A DNA stretch of 64,000 nt from contig NZ_JALMEW010000001.1 in the NCBI RefSeq assembly GCF_023094245.1, positions 389,397 to 453,396 of the forward strand. The letters run 5' to 3'. The DNA is from Halomonas getboli (lineage in GTDB: Bacteria; Pseudomonadota; Gammaproteobacteria; Pseudomonadales; Halomonadaceae). Shown piece by piece: positions 26,328 through 34,255 of this stretch. Within the stretch, counting starts at the first letter, position 1, and the number at the start of each line of letters is the position of its first letter. The position numbers and the translations under genes are program-made. Under the pieces are notes generated by a model that worked only from the letters and a program-made list of their open reading frames with translations, made no database searches and was not told the DNA's origin.

Positions 26328-26773
26328 GCCGTGGCTCCCACCATGCGATGTGGCTTCCCAGCCTACTCGGGCCCCGAACCTCTGCAAACCCGCACGTTTC
26401 TGCGCCATTCGGCACAGTTCAAGCCGTGCCTTTTGCAGCCGATATCCCCTTCGAATAGGATCGGCTAATAAGGCCACTGAAGATGGCCACATAAAGGGAC
26501 GCAGGGGGCTACCGCAGAGACGGCTGGAGTGTCGTCGCATCATGCAGGTCGGCAGGCGGTAGCGTGGCCGACCCAAAACGCTTCCTTCCGTTTTTCCCTC
26601 TCCCCAGGCGCCGATGAACCGCCTCGACGGCTGCCGTTGCCTTCCCCCGAATAAGCATGACCTTCCCGTCGGCGCCTGGACGCCGCCATTGCCTGGTAGC
26701 AGGATAGTTAGCGCCATATCAAGTTCATCCCGGCCGCATCGTACGGATCGCGCCGGCACCACCGGGGAGACCT
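26328..26773 (+). other. 446-bp gene-free leader region before the dihydroxyacetone kinase gene
   Basis: No convincing reading frame. It holds several dyads: GCTACCGC (26508-26515) pairs with GCGGTAGC (26556-26563), while GGTCGGC (26548-26554) can pair with GCCGACC (26567-26573), overlapping the first hairpin. A GGGACGCA motif lies just before the first arm. A short T-run (GTTTTTCCC) follows at ~26590. The mutually exclusive stems suggest a structured leader RNA, but no known riboswitch class is recognised with confidence. Confidence 0.35.
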
Positions 26774-28432
26774 ATGGAACGCTTCTATAACGCGCTCGAC
26801 CGCGTCGTCGACGACATCCTCCACGCCGCGGCGTCGACCGCCGATCTGCGCGTGGCCGAGCCGGAAAGCGGGCTGCGGATTCTGATCAGGGAAGACTGGG
26901 AGCGGGCAAAACACGGCTGCGAGCAGGTGGCCGTGCTCTCCGGCGGCGGGGCCGGGCACGAGCCCGCCCACGCCGGCTTCATCGGCCGGGGCATGCTGAC
27001 CGGCGTGATCTCCGGCAGCCTGTTCGCCTCGCCCAGCGTCGAGCCGATCCTGGCGGCGATCCGCGAGGTGTGCGGCGAGGCCGGCTGCCTGCTGGTGGTG
27101 AAGAACTACACCGGCGACCGCCTGAACTTCGGCCTGGCGGCGGAGCGCGCCCGCGGCGAGGGGCTGAACGTCGAGATGGTGATCGTCGCCGACGACGTGG
27201 CCATCGCCGAGGCGCCGCAGTCGCGCGGCATCGCCGGCACGCTGCTGGTGCACAAGCTGGCCGGGTATCTGGCCGGCGAAGGAGTGCCGCTCGGCGAGAT
27301 CCAGCGCCAGGCGCGCGACCTGTGCGAGCGCATGGGCTCGCTCGGCATGGCGCTGAAGCCCGCGGCGCAGCCCGGCCAGCCGGCGGCCTCCCGTTCGCCC
27401 GAGCTGGGCCTCGGCATTCACAACGAGACCGGTACTCGTGAGGTCGCCCCCGAGAGCGCCGACGACGCCATGCGCCTGGTGCTCGAGCCGCTGCGCGAGG
27501 CGCTCGCCGTCACCGATGCTGCGGCGCCGGATACCGCCTGGGTGGCCATGCTCAACAACCTCGGCAGCTGCTCGACCCAGGAGATGGGCGTGCTGGCCGA
27601 GAGCCTGCTGCGTCAGCTGGGTGAGGGCCGCGTCAGCCACCTGATCGGCCCCGCGCCGCTGATGACCTCGCTCGACATGCACGGCTTCTCCGTCACCCTG
27701 GTGCCCGGCACGCCGGAGCTGCTGGCCGCCCTCTCGGCGCCGACCAACGCCCCCGCCTGGCCGGGCGTTCGCGGCGTGCGACAGGCGCCCACCTTCACGC
27801 CGAACACGGCCCAGGGCCACGACGCCCTGATCGACGACGCCCCGCAGGACGCCGAGACCGCGGCGGCGCTGTGGCAAGTGATCGAGACGCTGCGCGACGC
27901 CCGCGAGGCGCTGGACGCCCTGGATGCCAGCAGCGGCGACGGCGACGCCGGGGCCAGCATGCAGAGCGGCGCCGACAGCCTGGCCCGCGCGCTGGATGCC
28001 CGGCAGCTGACCACCACCGCGCTGGCACCGCTGTTCACCGGCATCGGCCAGCTGCTGGCCCGCGACATGGGCGGCTCCAGCGGCGTGCTGCTGTCGATCC
28101 TGTTCACCGCCGCGGGCAGCGCCCTGGACCGCGGCGACGCCCCGGCGGACGCGCTCGCGGCAGGTGTGAACAAGATGCAGGAATACGGCGGCGCCAGGGC
28201 AGGGGACCGCACCATGCTCGACGCCCTGCTGCCGGCGATCGCATTGCTGCAGGCCGGTCACACCCTGGCCGACGCCTCTCAAGCGGCCCGCCAAGGCGCC
28301 GACGACACCGCCTCGCTCACCACCGCCAACGCCGGGCGCTCCGCCTACGTGCCGGAAAGCGCGCTCAAGGGCATCGTCGACCCCGGCGCCGAAGCCGTGG
28401 CGCGTGTCTTCGAGACGCTGGTGAGGGGGTAA
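26774..28432 (+). CDS. dihydroxyacetone kinase, fused DhaK-DhaL type
   Basis: A 552-residue ATP-dependent kinase. The DhaK part (1-~330) has the glycine-rich LSGGGAGHEPAHAGFIG loop and the substrate-anchoring histidine in GLGIHNETG (H216), which forms the hemiaminal with dihydroxyacetone. The DhaL part (~355-552) has the nucleotide/Mg2+ site SSGDGDAGASMQSG and DMGGSSGVLLSI. The single-chain form uses ATP, unlike PTS-dependent DhaKLM. The GIHNETG context differs slightly from the usual GIHGEPG. Cytoplasmic; feeds glycerol or formaldehyde-derived dihydroxyacetone into glycolysis. Confidence 0.92.
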   Translation: MERFYNALDRVVDDILHAAASTADLRVAEPESGLRILIREDWERAKHGCEQVAVLSGGGAGHEPAHAGFIGRGMLTGVISGSLFASPSVEPILAAIREVCGEAGCLLVVKNYTGDRLNFGLAAERARGEGLNVEMVIVADDVAIAEAPQSRGIAGTLLVHKLAGYLAGEGVPLGEIQRQARDLCERMGSLGMALKPAAQPGQPAASRSPELGLGIHNETGTREVAPESADDAMRLVLEPLREALAVTDAAAPDTAWVAMLNNLGSCSTQEMGVLAESLLRQLGEGRVSHLIGPAPLMTSLDMHGFSVTLVPGTPELLAALSAPTNAPAWPGVRGVRQAPTFTPNTAQGHDALIDDAPQDAETAAALWQVIETLRDAREALDALDASSGDGDAGASMQSGADSLARALDARQLTTTALAPLFTGIGQLLARDMGGSSGVLLSILFTAAGSALDRGDAPADALAAGVNKMQEYGGARAGDRTMLDALLPAIALLQAGHTLADASQAARQGADDTASLTTANAGRSAYVPESALKGIVDPGAEAVARVFETLVRG

Positions 28433-28482
28433 ACAAGCCTGCCTTCATCGGGGTTGCCAAATCTTGGGATATTGCCTTTTAA

Positions 28483-28521
28483 GCCCGTCCCGAGCTGACA
28501 TAGGTTCGGGGCGTGCTTTTT
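28483..28521 (+). terminator. rho-independent terminator after the kinase gene
   Basis: A 13-bp imperfect stem (GCCCGTCCCGAGC with GTTCGGGGCGTGC) and an 8-base loop are followed by TTTTT. Immediately after it the base composition drops sharply, marking the left border of the foreign region. Confidence 0.8.
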
Positions 28522-28606
28522 ACACACTATTTAAATGTTAATTCATAAGTATCTTAAGTTTTTTAGTGCTTGCCTGGTTTTTCTTGATTAAGATGAGGTG
28601 GTTGCT

Positions 28607-29578
28607 ATGCCAGTTGACTTAAGTGAAACGCTTGTGGTGGGAATCTCGGCGACAGCTCTATTTGACTTGTCGGAAGCTGACAAGATGTTTAGAGAGAAAA
28701 ACGACGTAGACCCAGATACTGCTATTGATGAGTATCGTACATATATGCTCGAACATGAAGATGAGCCCTTGGAAGATGGTACGGCAATTCCTTTGGTTCG
28801 TTCATTGCTCAACTTGAACTCTCACAAGAGCTCGGATGACAAGGCGCCAATTGTTGAAGTTGTGGTGATTTCAAGGAATAGTCCTGAAACAGGTTTTCGT
28901 GTATTAAATGAAATTCGCAGAAGAGAGCTGCCGATAACCAGATCGGCGTTTACAGCTGGCGAAGCAAGCTCGATTTATCTTGATGCTTTTTACGTTGATT
29001 TGTTTCTCACCACTAATGAGCAAGATGCTCAGGAAGTGATTGATAGCGGTGTATGTGCATCCGCTTTAGTTAAGAGGCCGCCGAGTTCATCAGAAGTCTT
29101 GAATGAAGACCAAGTTCGATTTGCTTTTGATGCAGATGCAGTGCTGTTTAGTGAAGACAGTGAGGTAGTTAACCAGACTGATGGGCTTGAGGAGTTTTGG
29201 CGAACCGAAAATGAAAAGCAGGATATTCCTTTACAAGAAGGGCCTTATGCTAATTTGTTGAAAAAGCTTTCTAAGGTGCAAGAGAGACTGCCTGGGCGCA
29301 TTGAGTACTCCCCCGTTAAGTTAGCGATAATGACAGCTAGGAATAGCCCTGCCGAAATGAGGGTCATTAAAACTCTCAGAAGTTGGGATGTATATATAGA
29401 TCAGGCGTTCTTTCTAGGCGGGCTAGAAAAAAGCAGGTTTTTGAAAGTGTTTAAGCCTCATATTTTCTTCGATGATCAGGATTCGCATCTGGATCCAGCC
29501 GCAGGGGAGGTTCCAAGCGCAAAGGTTCTTTATCCATCTAGTTCAGTATTGAAAAAGATTATGTTGGATAAGAAATAG
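28607..29578 (+). CDS. cytosolic 5'-nucleotidase (cN-I/NT5C1-like)
   Basis: A 323-residue protein matching the PF06189-type 5'-nucleotidases: ISATALFDLSEADKMFRE with the FDLSEAD motif, AIPLVRSLLNLN, VVVISRNSPETGFRVLNEI and TRSAFTAGEASSIYLDAF. These HAD-like cytoplasmic enzymes dephosphorylate nucleoside monophosphates. The gene is visibly AT-rich compared with the flanking chromosome. GAGGTGG precedes the ATG; a GTG three codons earlier is less well placed. In a presumed defence-rich region, a nucleotide-depleting role is conceivable but unproven. Confidence 0.82.
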   Translation: MPVDLSETLVVGISATALFDLSEADKMFREKNDVDPDTAIDEYRTYMLEHEDEPLEDGTAIPLVRSLLNLNSHKSSDDKAPIVEVVVISRNSPETGFRVLNEIRRRELPITRSAFTAGEASSIYLDAFYVDLFLTTNEQDAQEVIDSGVCASALVKRPPSSSEVLNEDQVRFAFDADAVLFSEDSEVVNQTDGLEEFWRTENEKQDIPLQEGPYANLLKKLSKVQERLPGRIEYSPVKLAIMTARNSPAEMRVIKTLRSWDVYIDQAFFLGGLEKSRFLKVFKPHIFFDDQDSHLDPAAGEVPSAKVLYPSSSVLKKIMLDKK

Positions 29579-29744
29579 TAGAGAGGAAGTGTGTGCCCCT
29601 TAATGTTTCGCGAGTGATTGGGTGAAGAAGTATGACGTGCTCAAGTTTTGATGTTGCTTGGCTTTATGGTTATTAGGGTTTTTAATGTAAAAGGTAATTG
29701 AGGGCTGCCCCCGATTATCTTTTTGAAAAATAGTAAGGGTTTTT

Positions 29745-30254
29745 GTGAATTTGTTGGATTCGATCAGAGAGACGTATGATGTCAAGAGTCTGATGTGCGC
29801 CTTCTTAGAGATAAAAAAGCGCTTGTCTGGTGAAGAGGTCGGGGTGGCTAATAGTTTGACCGATCCTGTTGGACAGTATGCGGAGTACTTGGTCCATCAG
29901 GTTTATGGCGGGGGGAGGACGCGCAATGGTACTGCTGGTCATGATCTGGTAGATAGGGCTGGGAGAAAGATTGAGGTTAAGGGGAGGGTGAAGAAGCATG
30001 ATAACTACAAGCCAAAAACCTATATCAATGACTCAAATGTTGTTGCCAAAAACTTTGACTATTTAGTTTATATTGTGTTTGATGATGAGTTTGACGTTGA
30101 GTACGCTTTTGGTGTGAGTCTTAAAAACTTCAAGAAGGTGTTTTACAAGGTTGAACATAGAAATGGCTCTTTCAAGTGGGTTGTCAAAGTGAGGGAAGAG
30201 CTCTTGGGAAACCCTCTGATTGAAGATCTGACGAGTCACTTTATTGCTCAATAA
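29745..30254 (+). CDS. predicted PD-(D/E)XK nuclease-like protein
   Basis: A 169-residue protein with GTAGHDLVDRAGRKIEVKGR in the middle: D...(I)EVK is the active-site pattern of PD-(D/E)XK restriction-like nucleases, followed by FDYLVYIVFDDEFDVEYAFG, as in the small DUF6998-like group. GTG start behind AAGG. AT-rich like its neighbours. It may be a restriction-type nuclease or an inactive relative. It ends 34 bp before the remnant of the integron integrase, which is read from the other strand. Confidence 0.55.
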   Translation: MNLLDSIRETYDVKSLMCAFLEIKKRLSGEEVGVANSLTDPVGQYAEYLVHQVYGGGRTRNGTAGHDLVDRAGRKIEVKGRVKKHDNYKPKTYINDSNVVAKNFDYLVYIVFDDEFDVEYAFGVSLKNFKKVFYKVEHRNGSFKWVVKVREELLGNPLIEDLTSHFIAQ

Positions 30255-30288
30255 GGCTGCGCGAATGATGTCTTCCCTAACTAGCCGG

Positions 30289-30426
30289 TCACTTGATATG
30301 GCTGAAGTGGGTTAAAAAGCGAATCCAGTAGCAGTAGATCTTCTCGGTTCGCAGGCTGTAGCGCTTGACTCGCAGGGTAGCCTTCACGCGATCCATCAGC
30401 TTACGCGGCTTGCTGTGCGTATCCAT
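30289..30426 (-). pseudogene. intI: integron integrase, N-terminal remnant
   Basis: The first 45 codons of a tyrosine-recombinase integron integrase remain: PRKLMDRVKATLRVKRYS and LRTEKIYCYWIRFLTHF correspond to the N-terminal SAM-like domain of IntI proteins (compare HYSLRTEQAYVHWVRAF in IntI1). The core catalytic domain with the R-H-R-Y residues and the IntI-specific patch is absent; a stop follows HFSHIK. So the integron cannot excise or insert cassettes with its own enzyme. It is read away from the cassettes, as in all integrons. Confidence 0.85.
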
Positions 30427-30443
30427 GAAAGCCCTCTCGATGC

Positions 30444-30461
30444 ATGGATATGTATACAGTA
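30444..30461 (-). promoter_or_regulatory. LexA-like box upstream of intI
   Basis: Read leftward: TACTGTATACATATCCAT. The left half matches the SOS box (TACTGTATATA...) exactly in its core, the right half is degenerate (CCAT for ACAG). It lies 18-35 bp before the intI start, where integron integrase promoters are usually SOS-controlled. Confidence 0.5.
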
Positions 30462-30564
30462 TTATTGCTGCCTGGAAAACGCGCAAGCGCGCGAATTTTG
30501 CATAAAAAGAGCCGAGCTTTTCTTAGCTTCCCATGGTATCAATGGGTTAGGTGAAAAATGACAG

Positions 30565-30612
30565 CTCGATAACAATGATGAACGTGCTGGCACGTTCATC
30601 ATTGTTATCGAG
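30565..30612. repeat. perfect 23-bp inverted repeat with 2-base loop
   Basis: Arms at 30565-30587 and 30590-30612 are exactly complementary; outer boxes TTAGGTG (30547-30553) and CACCTAA (30618-30624) extend the symmetry. It sits between the intI promoter and the first cassette. There is no T-run, so it is not a standard terminator; it may be a folded recombination element, a protein site or the relic of a small transposable element. Confidence 0.85.
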
Positions 30613-30637
30613 AAATCCACCTAATCACTGTTACGCT
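30613..30637 (+). other. putative attI recombination site
   Basis: The first cassette is preceded by CACTGTTACGCT, in which GTTACGC fits the GTTRRRY core with one deviation; the crossover would fall after G30630. Position right before the first cassette and beside the integrase start supports attI. The flanking integrase-binding repeats cannot be defined from sequence alone. Confidence 0.5.
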
Positions 30638-30660
30638 CTCAATCTAAATAATGAGATTTT

Positions 30661-31203
30661 ATGAAGTACGACAAAGTAATTGATCGAATCAAAAACGGGA
30701 GCATGAGTCGCGCCGATCTAGTCAAGCTGAAGTGGAACGCTGACGAAAAATATAGCAAGGGTGATTCTGAAGCGAAGTACGTTCTTGATGCGATAAGCAA
30801 CGCTGCGCCAACCGACTCTTACATTCTTTTTATGGGGTTTTGCCCCGGAGCGGACTTCAATGAGCGCCTTGATACCGAATGGAAGGAAAAGGGAATCTGT
30901 AGATTCGATTATCACGAGAGTGAACATCAGGTAGAACGTTTCAACAGCATATGCAAAGGCGATCTTGTAGTCCTAAAGAAAAGAGAGCAGTTTGGTAAAA
31001 CCATGAAGCTGTACGGGCATGGACGAGTGAATGGAATAGCCTATGACGAAGACCAAGTACGGTATCTCAAAATGGATTGGTCAACCCAAGAGGAAATTAT
31101 CGAAGTGCCTTTGATGGGCTGCAATTCCACCGTCGATATTCGAACCATTGAAGCAGTAGAAGATGAAATGCCAGAAGAGTTCTACACATGGCTAAAAGCG
31201 TAA
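30661..31203 (+). CDS. cassette 1: PUA/EVE-like domain protein, function unknown
   Basis: A 180-residue protein. The N-terminal ~50 residues are helical and charged; the rest reads like a PUA/EVE-type beta-barrel: YILFMGFCPGADFNERL, HQVERFNSICKGDLVVLKK, KLYGHGRVNGIAYD, VPLMGCNSTVDIRTIE. The KGDLVVLKK...GHGRVNGI pattern is seen in modified-base-reading domains attached to restriction and defence proteins. No catalytic motif is visible, so it would be a binding module. Its stop codon overlaps the attC core, typical for cassette genes. The ribosome site is weak. First cassette, so it would be nearest the cassette promoter. Confidence 0.6.
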   Translation: MKYDKVIDRIKNGSMSRADLVKLKWNADEKYSKGDSEAKYVLDAISNAAPTDSYILFMGFCPGADFNERLDTEWKEKGICRFDYHESEHQVERFNSICKGDLVVLKKREQFGKTMKLYGHGRVNGIAYDEDQVRYLKMDWSTQEEIIEVPLMGCNSTVDIRTIEAVEDEMPEEFYTWLKA

Positions 31204-31270
31204 CAAAGCGCTGTTGCCGGACTGCTTTTCCGCTGCCGCTACAAAGCAGCCGCAAAGCGCAGCGTTATGT
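31198..31270 (+). other. attC site 1
   Basis: Core boxes GCGTAAC and GTTATGT bound a 73-bp element. Inner boxes GCGCTGTTGC and (complement) GCGCTTTGC pair next to them, with an unequal bulge, giving the usual attC fold. It ends cassette 1. Confidence 0.85.
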
Positions 31271-31293
31271 GGGCGTTCCAATAGAGAATCCGT

Positions 31294-31641
31294 ATGGCAT
31301 TCAGTGAGTTTGAATCAAAGAAAATTGAGCGGGCCGCTTCAGAGTTTCTGGAAAATCGGAGGCCGCCAGTCGAGATCCGGCCCAAGTTAGATATAGACGT
31401 TCGGGTGTCTGGCCAAAGCGTGCAAATTGTCGAGATCCGCCCTCATTTCCGGGAGCCGTCCACGATCATTGAATCACCGGTAGCAAAAGCTACCTACGTG
31501 AAGAAAGCGCAGCGCTGGAAAATCTACTGGATGCGTAGCGATCTGAAGTGGCATTCGTACACGCCAGAACCTGAGTCACGATCCATCGAGGAATTCTTTG
31601 CTATCGTGAATGCCGATGAGAATGGCTGTTTCTTCGGGTAG
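31294..31641 (+). CDS. cassette 2: DUF3024 family protein
   Basis: A 115-residue protein of DUF3024, recognised from FSEFESKKIERAASEFLENR, the EIRPHFREPS segment and the C-terminal PVAKATYVKKAQRWKIYWM and LKWHSYTPEPESRSIEEF. The family is small, cytoplasmic and of unknown function, and it is frequently carried as an integron cassette. The start is the first ATG after the attC, within 30 bp, as expected of a cassette. The final CFFG is typical of the family. Confidence 0.85.
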   Translation: MAFSEFESKKIERAASEFLENRRPPVEIRPKLDIDVRVSGQSVQIVEIRPHFREPSTIIESPVAKATYVKKAQRWKIYWMRSDLKWHSYTPEPESRSIEEFFAIVNADENGCFFG

Positions 31642-31642
31642 C

Positions 31643-31743
31643 ACATAACCAGGCGCTGTAGTTCGCGGCCTGTGGCCGCCGGACGCCCTTTTCATTGCGG
31701 CTTCGCGTCCATTGCAAGGTCGCCGCTAAGTTCAGCGTTATGT
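31643..31743 (+). other. attC site 2
   Basis: Outer boxes ACATAAC and GTTATGT are perfectly complementary and 101 bp apart end to end; the inner region folds through GCTG/TAGTTCGCGGC-type boxes with several mismatches. It starts one base after the DUF3024 stop. Confidence 0.85.
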
Positions 31744-31758
31744 TTTCAGGAGAGTCGG

Positions 31759-32769
31759 TTGTTTGAACCTAGAATTCTAAACTTTGAAAAAGAGCTTAAT
31801 AGAGCTGGTAAAAAGAATATTATCATTGGTAACGGTTTTGGTATTTCATTTGATCAAGCTTTTGGTTCAAAGTGCTTTAGCTGGAATAACTTGCTTGAGC
31901 TTTGTGAGATCGAAGAAGGTTCGCCTTTACATGCTCTACTTCAGGAGTGCAATCTAGACTTTGAGTTGGCTCATCAAAAATTGAACAGCGCTATAGATGT
32001 TTTTGTTAAATATGGTGAGCATGAGAATAAGTTTCGTTTCTACCAACAACAAGTAGATCTACTAAGAGAGCAGTTGGTTCTCGCTGTTTCAGCGTCGCAC
32101 CCCAATAGTTTTGCAAATGCCACCCCTGAAATGGGTGCAAAAATCGAGAGTGGTCGTAGATTTTTGAGGCAATTCGATGAAATATACTCTTTAAACTACG
32201 ACTTGTTGCTTTATTGGCTTCGGTGTTACAAAAAACCATACATAGGAGCTGACTCTTTCTGCAACTCAAATGAGCATGACGATCTTGTTTTTAATCCCGA
32301 CAATAACTCCAATTTTCTATTTCCTCATGGTGCTTTGTTCCTAAACAGAAATGGCATCTCTGCTACGAAAGTAAGAAGCTCTCAATATGATCCGATTCTA
32401 GCTGTAGTAGAGAGGAATATTGAAAATGGTGTGTTCCCAATAACTGTTTCTGAAGGAACGGGGAGGCAAAAGCGAGAGGTAATAAGGGGGAATAAATACT
32501 TGAGCTACTGTTATGATCGGCTTCAAAAAGTAGAAGGAAGTGTTTTTACTTTTGGATGCTCATTTATGTGCGGTAAAGATGAGCACATAATCCAGCAATT
32601 ACTACGAAGCCCAGCTGAAAAGATAGTAATTGGTGAATATGCTCCAGATAGAGCGAGGGTAATACAGCTACTCAATGAATTTGAACAAGTTCAAAAAAAG
32701 CAAGGGAATAGGCGACAAGTCCCAGTTTTTATTGCAGATACTTCCGACACTGGGGTATGGAAAACATAA
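31759..32769 (+). CDS. cassette 3: DUF4917 family, SIR2-like fold
   Basis: A 336-residue protein. NIIIGNGFGISFDQAFG near the N terminus, YSLNYDLLLYWLRCY in the middle, FLFPHGALFL and VFTFGCSFMCGKDEHI further on form the pattern of DUF4917, which resembles SIR2-like NAD-binding domains found in anti-phage proteins (Rossmann GxGxS, conserved N/D and H). Start chosen as TTG at 31759 because AGGAGAG sits at the right distance and any earlier start would lie inside the attC. A role in NAD+ hydrolysis is only a suggestion from the fold. Confidence 0.7.
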   Translation: MFEPRILNFEKELNRAGKKNIIIGNGFGISFDQAFGSKCFSWNNLLELCEIEEGSPLHALLQECNLDFELAHQKLNSAIDVFVKYGEHENKFRFYQQQVDLLREQLVLAVSASHPNSFANATPEMGAKIESGRRFLRQFDEIYSLNYDLLLYWLRCYKKPYIGADSFCNSNEHDDLVFNPDNNSNFLFPHGALFLNRNGISATKVRSSQYDPILAVVERNIENGVFPITVSEGTGRQKREVIRGNKYLSYCYDRLQKVEGSVFTFGCSFMCGKDEHIIQQLLRSPAEKIVIGEYAPDRARVIQLLNEFEQVQKKQGNRRQVPVFIADTSDTGVWKT

Positions 32770-32864
32770 CAAGGCCTTAAATTCGGATTCGTAACAGTTG
32801 GCTCGTTTCCGCTTCGCTTCACATTATAGCCAACTGTTACTCACCACTTAAGGCGGCGTTATAC
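32764..32864 (+). other. attC site 3
   Basis: Outer boxes ACATAAC and GTTATAC with inner GGCCTTAA and TTAAGGC; the terminal part carries a further perfect 13-bp dyad (32791-32803 with 32828-32840). It overlaps the end of the DUF4917 gene by six bases. Confidence 0.85.
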
Positions 32865-32879
32865 GCAAAAGGAGCGAAC

Positions 32880-34241
32880 GTGAGAATAGTTACACCACCG
32901 TTGATTGTTGAGGACGGAGACTCATTTACAAAAGACGCCTTGGATCGCAAGGGTTATGGCGAAGCATTGCGAAATTTAGTGGATAGCTCTAGCGATGCGC
33001 TGGTGCTCTCATTGGATGGTAAGTGGGGGGAAGGTAAGACCACGTTTGTTAAGATGTGGCAAGGTCTTTTATCTGAATCAAATATTCCGAATTTATATAT
33101 TGATGCGTTTGCGAATGATCATGTGGATGATGCCTTTATTACTGTGGCAAGCGCAATCACGAATTACGCAGAAAAAAATATCATAAAAGACCATAGGGGG
33201 AAATTAACGGAACTAAAAGATAAATCTAAGGAAGTTGGTGGTCAGTTGTTATCTTGGTCGGCTAAGATTGGAGTAAAAGCAGCCACCCTTGGGATCATCA
33301 AAGACTCAGACATTGATGAGCTGAAAGATATAAAAGGCGATTTATCAAAAACCGCATCGGACTTGGTCGCGGGTTTTGTCGAGGAAAGAATCGCAGCACA
33401 TTCAAACGATATTGAGCTTATTAAGTCTTTCAGAGCATTGTTGTCGGAGTTGCCGTCAAAACTTCAAAGCGAAGACAGCAAACCTATTGTAATTATTATA
33501 GATGAGCTGGATAGGTGCAAACCTACGTTTGCTGTAGATGTCGTTGAGAAGGTCAAGCATCTATTCTCAGTAGAGAATGTTGTATTCTTGTTGGTGATGA
33601 ACAAAGCACAATTAGAGGAATCAATTAAAAGCGTGTACGGTCAAAATATCGATGCGCATACATACTTACAAAAATTCGTAAATATTGAAGCGAAGTTACC
33701 AAAGCATACCTGAGAGCGATATACCAACGATCTAAGCAAATACATAAAAAGGCTGCTTCAGTTGCATGAAATGCGAACATGGGGCGACGATAGAAATATA
33801 GTTGAATGTACTGAGCCTCTTGCAAACCATTTCAACTTGTCGCTAAGGCAGCTAGAAAAAGTGTTTACAAATCTAGCTGTGTTTTATGGGGCAAGCGCGG
33901 AGAACCACTTAAGGCTTGTTCCTATTGTAGTATTCCTGGCAGTCATCAAAGTCGTCGATCCTTCACTGTTTGATGAGTTGCTTCATGGAAGGGCAACATA
34001 CGCCGATGTAATAGAAAAGTTGAAGTTGCATAATTTGAATGAAGAAAGTGAGAGCAACAGAAGGTTATATTGGTTGATGCAATGGGTAAGATATGGCTTG
34101 CTGAGCGAAAAAGAGTTTTCTGAACTTCCAGAGGAAGATGAAATAAAGAGATTTGGCCAGTCTCTATGGCAGTACAATGTTAGCCGAGAGAGGTTGATAT
34201 CCATATTTTCTCAGCAGCTCAGTATGTTTGTTGTCAGATGA
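32880..34241 (+). pseudogene. cassette 4: KAP family P-loop NTPase, interrupted by an in-frame TGA
   Basis: A 453-codon frame with a stop at codon 278 (33711-33713); translation continues in the same frame through sensible sequence (ERYTNDLSKYIKRLLQLHEM) to 34241. The N-terminal part has Walker A DGKWGEGKTTF (residues 46-56) and Walker B PIVIIIDELDRCKP (D208/E209), then FAVDVVEKVKHLF, all typical of KAP NTPases. No membrane segment between the Walker motifs is obvious. GTG start behind GGAGC. Either a true nonsense mutation or a base-call error; KAP proteins occur in defence loci. Confidence 0.82.
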
Positions 34242-34255
34242 AAAGTCGTATAAAA

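Noticed and set aside
26490-26575. A cyclic-di-GMP (GEMM) riboswitch
   Set aside because: Only GGGACGCA resembles the class; the conserved GCAAA and receptor parts are not in place, so it is kept only as an unassigned leader.
26328-26762. A longer N terminus for the DUF393 protein
   Set aside because: The added 145 residues are Arg/Gly-rich without homology, and family members start close to the DGDCPMC motif.
29600-29785. A 61-codon minus-strand frame in the AT-rich region
   Set aside because: No ribosome site, overlaps the start of the nuclease-like gene, and shows no motif.
31672-31758. An upstream ATG for the DUF4917 gene
   Set aside because: It lies inside attC 2, ahead of the cassette boundary; the TTG behind AGGAG fits cassette structure.
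33711-33713. The in-frame TGA of the KAP gene as selenocysteine
   Set aside because: There is no selenocysteine family relation, no evident SECIS-like hairpin directly downstream, and the position is not catalytic; a nonsense mutation is simpler.
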